Origin: Candidatus Blautia intestinigallinarum
Lineage (GTDB): Bacteria; Bacillota; Clostridia; Lachnospirales; Lachnospiraceae
Direction: 5' to 3'
Assembly: GCA_019112635.1 (NCBI GenBank)
Contig: DXIX01000028.1
Coordinates: 47,971-111,970 of the forward strand
Length of the DNA: 64,000 nucleotides
Shown: in pieces, positions 42,179 through 52,232 of the stretch
How positions within the stretch are numbered: the first letter of the stretch is position 1
Layout of the letters: each line of letters starts with the position of its first letter
The notes under the pieces: generated by a model
Seen by the model: only the letters and a program-made list of their open reading frames with translations
Database searches by the model: none
Told to the model about the DNA's origin: nothing
Made by a program: the position numbers and the translations under genes

Positions 42179-42834
42179 TGCAACGCCAGCAGATTCTCTG
42201 CCTGGATCATGCGTTGTTCAAATTCTTCATAAAAGTTTTTCCTGGGATCAAAGGGCATCCGGTAGAATCGGCTCAGTATGTAGAGGCTCAAATTCTTCAC
42301 CATCTCCTGATCCTGCGCCTGCGCCGCAATCTCTTCCGCCATTCTCAGAAAATGATGCCACCTTTGCACAAACGCTTCATAACTCCTGATATCCGGTGTC
42401 TCAAGCCATTTGTGAATCTTGACTTTCGTCCGGGCAGGGTGATGACACTCTCCCTTCTGAACAAAATATTGAAAGGAATCTCCCTGATAATATCTGCCCA
42501 GCGGGAACAGACGGCATACCCCTGGACGGAACCTGTGAATTCTGCATCGATTCTCTTCCGAGAGAAAAACGCAGGATTCCTGCGGTCCGCTCATCCGCAG
42601 ATTCGGCAGTATCACCCCGTCCACCACCTGGAGCTCCAGAAACTCCGAGAGCATCTCATCGAAAGTTTTTCCCAGATTTTCTGACAGGCGGCAGACATCC
42701 AGAGGATCCAGCACCACCGAACTGCCCATGCCTTTGCAGCATCCGCCGCACCCGGCACAGCCCAATTTCACCATATCATTGGAAGAATAGAATCTGCCGT
42801 CTGAAATCTCCTGGATATCCACATCTCTCTTCAT
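42175..42834 (-). CDS. YkgJ-family cysteine cluster protein
   Basis: CAGCGGCCKGMGSSVVLDPLDVCRL; CRIHRFRPGVCRLFPLGR. Confidence 0.85.
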   Translation of the reverse strand: MKRDVDIQEISDGRFYSSNDMVKLGCAGCGGCCKGMGSSVVLDPLDVCRLSENLGKTFDEMLSEFLELQVVDGVILPNLRMSGPQESCVFLSEENRCRIHRFRPGVCRLFPLGRYYQGDSFQYFVQKGECHHPARTKVKIHKWLETPDIRSYEAFVQRWHHFLRMAEEIAAQAQDQEMVKNLSLYILSRFYRMPFDPRKNFYEEFEQRMIQAENLLALQ

Positions 42835-42851
42835 AGTACATCCTTACCAGT

Positions 42852-43769
42852 TTATTTCAAGAAACCGTTGACAATCTGTTCCTCCGCCTCAGCCTCTGTC
42901 AATCCCAGAGTCATCAGCTTGATAATCTGTTCGCCTGCGATCTTTCCGATGGCAGCCTCGTGAATCATCGCTGCATCCGGATTATTTGCCGTGATCTCCG
43001 GCTGCGCGCTGATCTTGGCATCATCCATGATAATCGAATCACACTCTGTGTGAGCGCTGCATTTGGCATTTCCGATGACATTGGACACAAAGAGCTGATG
43101 GGAAGACTCTCTTGCCACAGATCTGGAGACCACATTCGCGCTGGAGTTTTCTCCGTTAAGCTCCACCTCGAAACGACTCTCCGCCGTCTGAATTCCGTGA
43201 GTCATGATACGCTCCATCACTTCCAGCTTCGCGCCCTTCGCCAGCTTCGCTGTGGTCAGACGTTTCGTGGAATCCACACCTTTGATCTGCACAGAGTCCA
43301 TCTCCATGTAACTGTCTTCTCCGATCTCAATCACGGTCTCCGGATTGAGGATTCTCTTGCCCATTCCGTCTCCGCTTCCATAATGCTTCTCCACATATTT
43401 AATTTTGGAATTTTTTCCGATGAAGAAACGGTGGATTCCGTCATGCTCACTGTTGGAATTTCCACAGTTGTCAATTCCGCATCCAGCTACAATCACCACA
43501 TCACAGTTATCTCCAATGAAAAAATCATTGTAAACCACCTCTGTCAATCCGCTCTGACTCAGCACAACCGGGATATGAACACTCTCATTCTTTGTGCCGT
43601 CCGCAATGCGGATATCAATTCCTTTTCCGTTCTCTTTGCTGGTAATCTGAATATGCTCCGTGCTGTTTCGCTCTACACTCTGGCCGTTGGCACGGATATT
43701 ATAAGCTCCTTCCGGCACTACATGAAGTCCGGAAACTTCTTCTAAAAGTCTCTTCTGAATTACGTCCAT
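42852..43769 (-). CDS. SufB/SufD-family Fe-S scaffold protein (short)
   Basis: C-terminal SufB/D core: AHTECDSIIMDDAKISAQPEITANNPDAAMIHEAAIGKI; 305 aa. Confidence 0.87.
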   Translation of the reverse strand: MDVIQKRLLEEVSGLHVVPEGAYNIRANGQSVERNSTEHIQITSKENGKGIDIRIADGTKNESVHIPVVLSQSGLTEVVYNDFFIGDNCDVVIVAGCGIDNCGNSNSEHDGIHRFFIGKNSKIKYVEKHYGSGDGMGKRILNPETVIEIGEDSYMEMDSVQIKGVDSTKRLTTAKLAKGAKLEVMERIMTHGIQTAESRFEVELNGENSSANVVSRSVARESSHQLFVSNVIGNAKCSAHTECDSIIMDDAKISAQPEITANNPDAAMIHEAAIGKIAGEQIIKLMTLGLTEAEAEEQIVNGFLK

Positions 43770-43771
43770 CT

Positions 43772-44509
43772 CTAATTAACGCCTCCAATCTTGCTGCAGG
43801 CAAACTCTGATGCGTTTGCCGTTCCCAACAGTGTGGGCAGTACTTCTTCTTTCGTTCCATGTTTTACCAATTCTCCATCTGCAATCAGAAGAATCTCATC
43901 TGCGATGTTCAGGATTCTCTCCTGGTGAGAAATAATTAAGATGGAGCCCTGAATCTGGCTGTGCATCTTCTCAAAAACCTGAATCAGGTTCTGGAAACTC
44001 CACAGGTCGATACCCGCCTCAGGCTCGTCGAAGACAGAGACCTTCGTCTTTCTGGCGATGATCGTCGCAATCTCAATTCTCTTGATCTCTCCGCCGGAGA
44101 GGCTGGCATCTACCTCACGGTTGATGTAATCTTTTGCACACAGTCCCACCTCTGAGAGATACTCACAGGCTCCGCTCACGGAGATCTCCTTGCCGGCCGC
44201 CAGGCGGATCAGGTCAAATACTGTGACGCCTTTAAAACGCACCGGCTGCTGGAACGCGTAACTGATTCCCAGCTTTGCCCGCTCTGTAATATTCAAATCT
44301 GTGATATCCTGGCCGTCCCAGAGAATTCTTCCGGAGTTCGGCTTCTCAATTCCCGCGATTACCTTCGCCAAAGTAGATTTTCCGCCTCCGTTTGGTCCTG
44401 TGATTACGACAAATTTATTATCCGGTAAGACAAAACTTACATCTTTTAAAATTTCCTTCTCGCCCTGCTGATCTGCGACTTCAAAGGAAATGTGTTCTAA
44501 TTCTAACAT
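43772..44509 (-). CDS. SufC-family ATPase
   Basis: GPNGGGKSTLAKVIAG Walker A, SLSGGEIKRIEIATI signature, VSVFDEPEAGIDLW Walker B typical of SufC. Confidence 0.9.
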   Translation of the reverse strand: MLELEHISFEVADQQGEKEILKDVSFVLPDNKFVVITGPNGGGKSTLAKVIAGIEKPNSGRILWDGQDITDLNITERAKLGISYAFQQPVRFKGVTVFDLIRLAAGKEISVSGACEYLSEVGLCAKDYINREVDASLSGGEIKRIEIATIIARKTKVSVFDEPEAGIDLWSFQNLIQVFEKMHSQIQGSILIISHQERILNIADEILLIADGELVKHGTKEEVLPTLLGTANASEFACSKIGGVN

Positions 44510-44726
44510 CTCTCTTCCTCCATTCGTATTCTCGCATAAAAGAGGAGTAACTTTGTCTAATTTCTCTCCTCTAGCTTATAGTACCAGTTTTTACAAATTT
44601 TTCAACCCCTTCTGCAAAAATTTTATCTACTTGCCGCGGCAATCTGAGAATATCTTCTGGTCAATTTGCCGGAAATCAGAAAATATGGTATTCTAATTTA
44701 AGACAGATATGCAAAGGAGGCTATTC

Positions 44727-45599
44727 ATGAAAAAAGAAGAATTTTCCAGTTTAATCCAACTCCCATTTCTGCTGGACGGAGCCACCGGTTCCAACCTCAT
44801 GGCTGCCGGCATGCCCAGAGGAGTCTGCACTGAGACTTGGGTGCGGGATCATAAAGAAATCCTTGTAAATCTCCAAAAAGCCTACGTGGATGCAGGCAGT
44901 CAGGCGGTCTATGCCCCTACTTTCGGTGCCAACCGGATTAGTCTGTCCATGCACGGTCTGGAAAAAGAGGTGAAATCTCTCAATGAGATTCTGGTCTCCT
45001 ATTCCAGAGAAGCTGTGGGAGACCAAGCCTATGTAGTCGGTGATATCACCACCACCGGCAAGATGATGGCTCCCGCCGGCGATCTCTCCTATGAGCAGGC
45101 CTTCGAGACCTACCAGGAACAGATTTCCTGTCTCGCCGAAGTCGGCGTGGATTTCCTGGTGGCTGAGACCATGATCAGTATCGATGAGACACTGGCTGCT
45201 CTGGATGCGGCCCAGGCGGTCTGTGGCCTGCCTGTTCTGTGTTCCATGACCATTGAGTCTGACGGAAGTCTGTTCACCGGCGGTAATATTTTTGAGGCCG
45301 CCGCTGCCCTGGAAAGTGCCGGAGCTTCCGCCGTGGGAATCAACTGTTCTGTGGGCCCGGAGCAGCTGGAAGCGATTGTCCGCACACTGGCTTCCACCGT
45401 CAGTGTTCCCGTCATTGCCAAACCCAATGCCGGTATGCCTCAGATCGATGAGCAGGGCCAGGCAGTCTATTCCATGACTGCGCCGGATTTTGCCCGTCAT
45501 ATGAAGACTCTTGTGGATGCCGGAGCTTCCATCGTAGGAGGCTGCTGCGGAACCACACCGGAATTCATACGGTGTCTGGCTGATCTCTTAAAATCTTAA
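44727..45599 (+). CDS. Homocysteine S-methyltransferase family protein
   Basis: LLDGATGSNL N-terminus; zinc-ligand motifs GINCS and GGCCGTTPEFI; start at 44727 after AAAGGAGG. Confidence 0.87.
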   Translation: MKKEEFSSLIQLPFLLDGATGSNLMAAGMPRGVCTETWVRDHKEILVNLQKAYVDAGSQAVYAPTFGANRISLSMHGLEKEVKSLNEILVSYSREAVGDQAYVVGDITTTGKMMAPAGDLSYEQAFETYQEQISCLAEVGVDFLVAETMISIDETLAALDAAQAVCGLPVLCSMTIESDGSLFTGGNIFEAAAALESAGASAVGINCSVGPEQLEAIVRTLASTVSVPVIAKPNAGMPQIDEQGQAVYSMTAPDFARHMKTLVDAGASIVGGCCGTTPEFIRCLADLLKS

Positions 45600-46730
45600 T
45601 CCTTTCACACGGATTGCCTTCTGAGGGCACATCTCCTGACAGCAGAAGCATCGGATACATTTGCGATAATTGTATTCCGGTGCTTTTTTGCCTCTGAACT
45701 GCAGTGCCTTTCCCTCCACCGGGCAGCTCTGCACACAGATTCCGCAGCCGATACATTTCTCCTGGACAATATAAGGTCTTTTCTGAAAGATATGAAAGAA
45801 TTTCGCCATCCACACCCACCAGTCATTTTTCTCAGGTGTCCGGTCCACATCAAAGCCTGGATTTCCAAATCTTCGGACCGCTTCCTCCATGGAGATCTCT
45901 CCATCGGGGAGCAGTACACGGATCTGATCCGGCTGCCAGACTCCCAGTCCCATCTTCTCCCCCTGGTCATTGGTGGGAACCAGTCTGGGATCCAGATGAA
46001 TCAAGTGACAAAAGACGCTGTCCAGTGCCACCGGATCCCTCGACATGAGGATCACATTCATAGACACCGGATCTCCGGAGCCTGGTCCATTTCCCTCCAT
46101 TGCCACGATTCCGTCCATGATATACAGTCTCGGCTTCACATACTGATTGAGATCCACCAGCATCCTGGCGAAGCTGTGGGCGTCCGGATATTGGGTGTGC
46201 CCTTTTGCTTTGTAAAATCCATAGATACAGCCATACATATTCTTCACTGCACCAGTAATTCTCTCCAACTGATGAGTCTTCATCTTGCACAGATTGATCA
46301 CAGCGTCCGCCTCCTCCACCTGGGAGGCCATCATAAATTCCCGGGCCTGTCTGCCCTGGGGATATTCCCGGCGGACACCCTCATCAAAATCCACAATCGT
46401 CACCTGATGTCGCTCCAGAGCTTCATCCATTCCGGAGGCCTGCATGATTTTCCTGGTCGTGCCGGTTCCACAGGAATCTCCGGCCTTCACCTGATGACAT
46501 CCCGCTTCCTCCAACAACAGGGCGAAAGCCCCCATAACGGCAGGATGCGTTATGACGGCTTTCTCTGTCTCTGATTTTTTCAGCAAATTTGGTTTCAGCA
46601 AGATCTTTTCCTGTGGCTTTACTATGGAAGAAATTCCTCCCAGGAGATTCACTCCCGCATTCAACAGTTCCTTGATCTTCTCCTCCTCATAAGAATCACA
46701 GGGAAGAAGTACCACTTTGCTTTTTTCCAT
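45588..46730 (-). CDS. DUF362 domain protein with C-terminal 2x[4Fe-4S] ferredoxin
   Basis: CIGCGICVQSCPVEG and CIRCFCCQEMCPQKAI clusters; DUF362-like N-terminus. Confidence 0.87.
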   Translation of the reverse strand: MEKSKVVLLPCDSYEEEKIKELLNAGVNLLGGISSIVKPQEKILLKPNLLKKSETEKAVITHPAVMGAFALLLEEAGCHQVKAGDSCGTGTTRKIMQASGMDEALERHQVTIVDFDEGVRREYPQGRQAREFMMASQVEEADAVINLCKMKTHQLERITGAVKNMYGCIYGFYKAKGHTQYPDAHSFARMLVDLNQYVKPRLYIMDGIVAMEGNGPGSGDPVSMNVILMSRDPVALDSVFCHLIHLDPRLVPTNDQGEKMGLGVWQPDQIRVLLPDGEISMEEAVRRFGNPGFDVDRTPEKNDWWVWMAKFFHIFQKRPYIVQEKCIGCGICVQSCPVEGKALQFRGKKAPEYNYRKCIRCFCCQEMCPQKAIRVKGLRF

Positions 46731-46750
46731 TCTAATTCCTCTTGTGCTGT

Positions 46751-48373
46751 TTACATTTTCGTCAAGTCCAGATTCCGGACTGCCTTGCGCGCCGGAAGGA
46801 TGCAGGCAGGAGCCATGGACAACGCATCCACATTCAGCTTCAGGAAATAGGGAATCATTGCCTTCTCGGCAGCCAGCTCACCGCAGACCAGAACCTTCTT
46901 GCCTGCCTCATGCGTGGCCTTGATCACCATCTCCATCATGCGCAGAACCGCCGGATGATGCCGGTCGAATTTCTTCTCCAACTGAGGATTCTGGGCATCC
47001 ATGGCCAGCACATACTGTGTCAGGTCATTGGTCCCCAGGCTGATGAAATCGGCCTTCTGTGCCAGTTCGGGAATGATCATCGCCGCAGCCGGTGTCTCCA
47101 CCATGATACCGTTGGGGATATCCTTGTAGGGAATCTCCCTCTGGCTCAGACTCTCCTTCACCTCAGACACAATCTTCCAGATCTCTTCCACTTCTCTCAT
47201 GGAAGTAATCATAGGATACATAATCGACAGATTTCCATAAATACTGGCCCGGTAAATCGCCCGGATCTGTGCGCGGAACATCTTCTTGCGGTCCAGGCAG
47301 ACCCGGATTCCCCGGTTTCCCATGGCAGGGTTCAGTTCCTGGGGAAGATCCATATAGCTGGCCTGCTTATCGGCTCCCAGATCCACCGTCCGGATCACCA
47401 CCTTACGGTCTCCCATAGTCTGGGCCACCTGGCGGTATACCCGGTACAGTTCTCCCTCTCTGGGATAATTCTCTCTTCCCAGATACTGGAATTCACTTCT
47501 CAAAAGCCCGATGCCTGACGCCCCGTTCGACAACACACTGTCCAGATCTTCCAGATTAGCGATGTTCGCCAGCAGCTCCACTTTGGTGCCATCTTTTGTG
47601 ACATCTTTCGCATCCCTCAACTTCAGAAGTTCTGCCTGTTTTTTCTGATCCCTCTGCTGTTTGTCCCGGTATACCCTGAGAGTATCCTCATCCGGCTCTA
47701 CATACAGGGTTCCATTGTATCCATCCACAATTCCTGTGCATCCATCCCACTCTGCGTCCACGCTCACACCGATCAGCACCGGTATGTTGATAGTCTTTGC
47801 CAGGATGGAAGTGTGTGAGATCGGAGATCCCTGTTTGGTCACGATGGCCAGCAGTTTCTTCTGATCCATCTCCACCACATGAGCCGGTGAGAGTTCCCGG
47901 GACACCAGGATCACGGGATCTTCTCCCTGAATCCGATCCTTGCTGATACTGTCCAGGATTCCGATCAGTCTTTCTGACAGATACCGGATACTCTCCACCC
48001 GGGATTTCACATAGGCATCATCCAGCTTTGCGAAAGTGGTGGACAATTCATCTTTCGTGGTCGCAATGGCGTAAGATACGTTTACTTTTTCGGATACCAC
48101 CATGCTCTCAATCGCCCGGATAAAACTGCTGTTCTCCAAAAGCTGTATATAGGTTTCCATCTGCCGCGGACCTCTTCCCAGTTCCGCCTGCTCTTTGCGG
48201 TTCCACTCCTGAAGTTCCTCGATGGCTTTCTTTCTTGCTTTCTGAAAACGAACCAGCTCTTTCTCCGTATCTGTGATCGTATACTTTCTGATATTCTGGT
48301 CGTATCCCCGGTAATACTGTATCTTTCCAATGGCTATTCCTGGAAAAGTTCCCATTCCATGATAGACATCCAT
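46751..48373 (-). CDS. ptsI: Phosphoenolpyruvate-protein phosphotransferase (PTS enzyme I)
   Basis: GSPISHTSILAKTINIPVLIG active-site His region, GIGLLRSEFQYLGR, LGTNDLTQYVLAMDAQNP, VCGELAAE. Confidence 0.92.
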   Translation of the reverse strand: MDVYHGMGTFPGIAIGKIQYYRGYDQNIRKYTITDTEKELVRFQKARKKAIEELQEWNRKEQAELGRGPRQMETYIQLLENSSFIRAIESMVVSEKVNVSYAIATTKDELSTTFAKLDDAYVKSRVESIRYLSERLIGILDSISKDRIQGEDPVILVSRELSPAHVVEMDQKKLLAIVTKQGSPISHTSILAKTINIPVLIGVSVDAEWDGCTGIVDGYNGTLYVEPDEDTLRVYRDKQQRDQKKQAELLKLRDAKDVTKDGTKVELLANIANLEDLDSVLSNGASGIGLLRSEFQYLGRENYPREGELYRVYRQVAQTMGDRKVVIRTVDLGADKQASYMDLPQELNPAMGNRGIRVCLDRKKMFRAQIRAIYRASIYGNLSIMYPMITSMREVEEIWKIVSEVKESLSQREIPYKDIPNGIMVETPAAAMIIPELAQKADFISLGTNDLTQYVLAMDAQNPQLEKKFDRHHPAVLRMMEMVIKATHEAGKKVLVCGELAAEKAMIPYFLKLNVDALSMAPACILPARKAVRNLDLTKM

Positions 48374-48423
48374 TCCTTTGTCACCCCCACTTGACGAAGT
48401 ATTCCTACTTTGCTCTTGTTTTT

Positions 48424-49476
48424 TTAATCGCAGGCAGCCTTGAATTCGGTCCAGTTTTTATTGTACTGGGTATCTGCCTCTTCACTCACGTTCTGTACAA
48501 TCTCAGCGTTGTGAACCGTGTCCGGAACCACCAGATTCGGATCTACCAGATCATCTGCCGCCTGGTTGGTACAGTAATATCCAATGCTGTTAAAGCACTG
48601 AGCCGCAACCTCCGGCTCCAGGATATAGTTGATAAACTGATAAGCCGCATCTTTGTTCGGGGCCTGTGACGGGATGAACATATTCATCACTCCGAATCCC
48701 AGTCCTTCTTCCGGATATACAACCTTCAGATCCGGGTTGGCAGCCAGAGCCTGAGTAACCTGAGATGTATAGAGGAATCCAACGCTTGCCTCCCCGTTCA
48801 GAAGCGCATTCTGTGTGTTGTCATCCTGAATCAGACGTACATTCGGCGCAAGCTCCAGCAATTTCTGTCCCGTCTCCTCAATCACAGACACATCTTCCTC
48901 GTTCATGCTGCGTCCCATGGAGAGCTGGGTGATTCCATTGATTACACGGTAATTGGCAATCAGCGCCACACTGTCCTCCAAAGACGGATCCCACAGGTCT
49001 TTGTATCCTTTGATGTCCACATCCACCTGCTCCGGATCATAGACAATCAGCGGAATTCCGGATCCGTAAGGTACGGTATACGCATCTTCCGGATCATAGA
49101 ACTGGCCCTGGAACAGCGGATTGATATTCTCAAAGTTGCTCAGCTTTTCTTTGTCCAGCTCCTCAGCCAGCCCTTCCTGGATTACAGTCTCCAGAATATA
49201 GTCGTCCGCAATGACCACGTCATAGTCACCGCCCTCTGCCTGAGATAATTTCTCCAGCATGGTCTCATCTGTGTCAAAGTTTGAATAGATAATCTTGATT
49301 CCGGTCTCTTCCTCAAATCCGTCCAGAACTTCCTGTGGAAACATCCCTTCCCAGGTATACAGCACCAGCTCTCCTCCATCGGAATCTGAACTTCCGGAAC
49401 CACCGGAACAGCCGCTCAATACCGCCGTTCCCATCAACACAGCTCCCAACACTCCTGATAAAACTTTTCTTTTCAT
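48424..49476 (-). CDS. potD: ABC transporter substrate-binding lipoprotein, PotD/PotF-like
   Basis: Lipobox TAVLSGCSGG; YTWEGMFPQEVLDGFEEETGIKIIYSNFDTDETMLEKL typical of PotD family. Confidence 0.87.
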   Translation of the reverse strand: MKRKVLSGVLGAVLMGTAVLSGCSGGSGSSDSDGGELVLYTWEGMFPQEVLDGFEEETGIKIIYSNFDTDETMLEKLSQAEGGDYDVVIADDYILETVIQEGLAEELDKEKLSNFENINPLFQGQFYDPEDAYTVPYGSGIPLIVYDPEQVDVDIKGYKDLWDPSLEDSVALIANYRVINGITQLSMGRSMNEEDVSVIEETGQKLLELAPNVRLIQDDNTQNALLNGEASVGFLYTSQVTQALAANPDLKVVYPEEGLGFGVMNMFIPSQAPNKDAAYQFINYILEPEVAAQCFNSIGYYCTNQAADDLVDPNLVVPDTVHNAEIVQNVSEEADTQYNKNWTEFKAACD

Positions 49477-49492
49477 TTCATCCTCCTTTATT

Positions 49493-50296
49493 TTATATTT
49501 CCTGCTTCTTCTCTGATACATCTCTCCCGCTCAGTTTCCGAACCAGGGAATAAACAAATAAGATTACGATACTCGCAATTAACATCAGCGTACACAAAGC
49601 ATTGATCTCCGGCGTCACCCCGGTCTTCATCTGGGTGTAGACCCGGATCGGCAGAGTACTCAGTCTCGGCCCGTTGATGAAGACACTGATTACCACATCA
49701 TCCATGGACATGGCAAAAGCCAGAAGGGCTCCGGAGAACACTGCCGGCATAATCAGCGGCAGAGTAATGTCGAAGAACGTTCTCATGGGAGATGCCCCCA
49801 GGTCCATGGCAGCCTCCTCCAGAGATTTATCCATTCCCACAAGTCTTGCCTTGACTTCCATCAATATATACGGGATACAAAACACTGTATGTCCGATTAA
49901 CAGTGTCACCATTCCGAAAGGTAAATTCAATCTGGAGAAAAATGCCAGGAATACCATACCCAGAATAATCTCCGGAATCATCAAAGGCAGCAAGGAGACA
50001 TATTCCAAAAGTCCCTTGCTCTTATAATGTAATTGAGACAGTCCCACTGCTCCCAGTGTTCCAATCACTGCGGACAGAAGACAGCTTAACACTCCCAGAA
50101 TCAGACTGTTGACCAGTGCCTCCATCAGGGTGTCATCCTGAAACAGAGTCTCATACCACTGGAGGGAGAATCCTTCCCAGCTCACAGTCAGTCTGGAATT
50201 GTTGAAAGAAAAGATCACAACCACCAATATGGGAAGGTACATAATCAGAAAGACCAAAGCCAGATACAGGTTTGATAATTTTGAATTCTTTTTCAA
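49493..50296 (-). CDS. potC: ABC transporter permease, PotC-like
   Basis: EEAAMDLGASPMRTFFDITLPLIMPAVFSG EAA loop. Confidence 0.88.
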   Translation of the reverse strand: MKKNSKLSNLYLALVFLIMYLPILVVVIFSFNNSRLTVSWEGFSLQWYETLFQDDTLMEALVNSLILGVLSCLLSAVIGTLGAVGLSQLHYKSKGLLEYVSLLPLMIPEIILGMVFLAFFSRLNLPFGMVTLLIGHTVFCIPYILMEVKARLVGMDKSLEEAAMDLGASPMRTFFDITLPLIMPAVFSGALLAFAMSMDDVVISVFINGPRLSTLPIRVYTQMKTGVTPEINALCTLMLIASIVILFVYSLVRKLSGRDVSEKKQEI

Positions 50297-51153
50297 TGCA
50301 GTCCCTCCAGTTCTCTCACATTCGTCAGTCTCCGGTACAGATAGATCATCAGACTGGTCAGAATCGTCAGCACCACTGCCAGCGCCGCCGCGAACGGCCA
50401 GTTGCTGCCCCGGGTCATCTGATCCTGAATCAGGCTTCCCACCAGGACAATCTTATTCCCGCCAAGGATATCCGCGATGAAGAACAGTCCCATCGACGGT
50501 ATGAAGGTGAGAACCACTCCTGAGAGCAGTCCCGGCAGAGTCAGCTTCAGCGTGACTGTGCGAAATGTCTGAAATGCCGTGGCTCCCAGATCACGGGACG
50601 CTTCAATCAAAGACCAGTCCAGCTTCTCCGCGCTGGAGTACACCGACAGAATCATAAACGGCAGAAGCACATAGATCATACCGATGACAATCGCCGGATA
50701 ACTGTACAGAATCTTCAGCGGTTCCTTGATAAGCCCAAGCTTCATCAGAACACCATTCAGCATTCCCTTGGTCTGTAAAATGATAATCCATCCATACAGA
50801 CGAATCAGGGAATTCAGCCAGAAGGGGAGCATCAGAAGCAGCATCGCTTTTGATTTCCATTTCTCTGACAGCTTCGCCATGAAATACCCGAACGGATATC
50901 CGATCAGAATAATAATCAGTGTGCTGGTGATAGCCAGCTGGAATGACTGGGTAAAAGTCTGAAGATACACCGGCTCCAGAATCCTGGAATAATTCTCCAA
51001 AGTCAGCTTCCAGGTCACCCCGTATCCCTCGTTGTTTGTGGCAAAACTCAATGCCACCATGTAGATCAACGGCCCCGCCACGAAAACAACGGTGAATAAA
51101 AACAAAGGAAGGGACATGATCAGTCCTCTTTGATTTCTTTTTTTCATGCGCAT
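50293..51153 (-). CDS. potB: ABC transporter permease, PotB-like
   Basis: IEASRDLGATAFQTFRTVTLKLTLPGLLSG EAA loop; 4-nt overlap with potC. Confidence 0.88.
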   Translation of the reverse strand: MRMKKRNQRGLIMSLPLFLFTVVFVAGPLIYMVALSFATNNEGYGVTWKLTLENYSRILEPVYLQTFTQSFQLAITSTLIIILIGYPFGYFMAKLSEKWKSKAMLLLMLPFWLNSLIRLYGWIIILQTKGMLNGVLMKLGLIKEPLKILYSYPAIVIGMIYVLLPFMILSVYSSAEKLDWSLIEASRDLGATAFQTFRTVTLKLTLPGLLSGVVLTFIPSMGLFFIADILGGNKIVLVGSLIQDQMTRGSNWPFAAALAVVLTILTSLMIYLYRRLTNVRELEGLH

Positions 51154-52220
51154 TTACTCCTGTCCACCAGAACTGCCTGGCTGGATTCCCAGCGAAAGCA
51201 GATTCTCTGTCCTACTTTTACATTTGCGTCGATACCATACCGGCTGGAGATCAGGACATTGCCGTCATCCAGTCTGAGAGTCATGCGCAGAAGGCCTCCG
51301 GCGAAAGTCTTCTCCTCCACCGTCGCCTCAAGTCCGCATCCGCAGTCCTCATCCAGATCGATGTTCTCACTGCGCACAGCCATTGTGACTTCCTCTCCGC
51401 TGTGCACCGTTTCTCCGCAGGCGTCCACCAACGCTTTTCCCCCGCAGGTTTTTACCAGAATTTTGTCATCCACCATGCGGTCCACCACACCTTTGATGAT
51501 GTTGGCATTCCCCACAAAAGTGGCCACATAACTGGTCTTCGGATGGTTGTAAATCTCATCGGGAGTTCCGATCTGTTCAAAAACTCCGCGGTTCATCACC
51601 ACGATCCGGTCTGACATGTTGATGGCCTCTTCCTGATCGTGGGTAATATAGATAAAAGTAATTCCCAGACGTTTCTGCAGCTTCTTCAGCTCTGCCTGCA
51701 TGGCTCTGCGCAGCTGCAGATCCAGAGCGCCCAAAGGCTCGTCCAGCAGAAGGACCTTCGGGTTATTGATCAGAGCCCTGGCGATGGCCACTCTCTGCTT
51801 CTGTCCTCCGGAAAGCTCAGATGGCTTTCTCTTCTCAAATCCCTCCAGCTGAACCAGTTTGAGCATCTCGCTGACTCTCGTCTTGATCTCGTTCTTTGGA
51901 ACCTTTTTGATCTTCAGCCCGTATCCCACATTGTCAGCCACCGTCATATGCGGAAAGAGCGCGTAGTTCTGGAATACCGTGTTGACATCCCTCTTATTCG
52001 GATCCAGTCTGGTCACATCTTTTCCCTCGAGAATCACCTGTCCCTCGTCGGGTGTCTCCAGACCCGCGATAATACGGAGTGTCGTCGTCTTGCCGCAGCC
52101 GGAAGATCCGAGAAACGTGATGAATTCTCCCTCTTCTATGGATAAGTTGATTCCCTCCAGAACCTCAACTCCGTCAAATTGTTTTCTTATATTTTTTATC
52201 TCCAATAAGATCTTGCCCAT
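51144..52220 (-). CDS. potA: ABC transporter ATP-binding protein, PotA-like
   Basis: GSSGCGKTTTLRIIAGLE, LSGGQKQRVAIARAL, LLLDEPLGALD, C-terminal TOBE domain. Confidence 0.92.
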   Translation of the reverse strand: MGKILLEIKNIRKQFDGVEVLEGINLSIEEGEFITFLGSSGCGKTTTLRIIAGLETPDEGQVILEGKDVTRLDPNKRDVNTVFQNYALFPHMTVADNVGYGLKIKKVPKNEIKTRVSEMLKLVQLEGFEKRKPSELSGGQKQRVAIARALINNPKVLLLDEPLGALDLQLRRAMQAELKKLQKRLGITFIYITHDQEEAINMSDRIVVMNRGVFEQIGTPDEIYNHPKTSYVATFVGNANIIKGVVDRMVDDKILVKTCGGKALVDACGETVHSGEEVTMAVRSENIDLDEDCGCGLEATVEEKTFAGGLLRMTLRLDDGNVLISSRYGIDANVKVGQRICFRWESSQAVLVDRSKCA

Positions 52221-52232
52221 GATCTCTATCTC

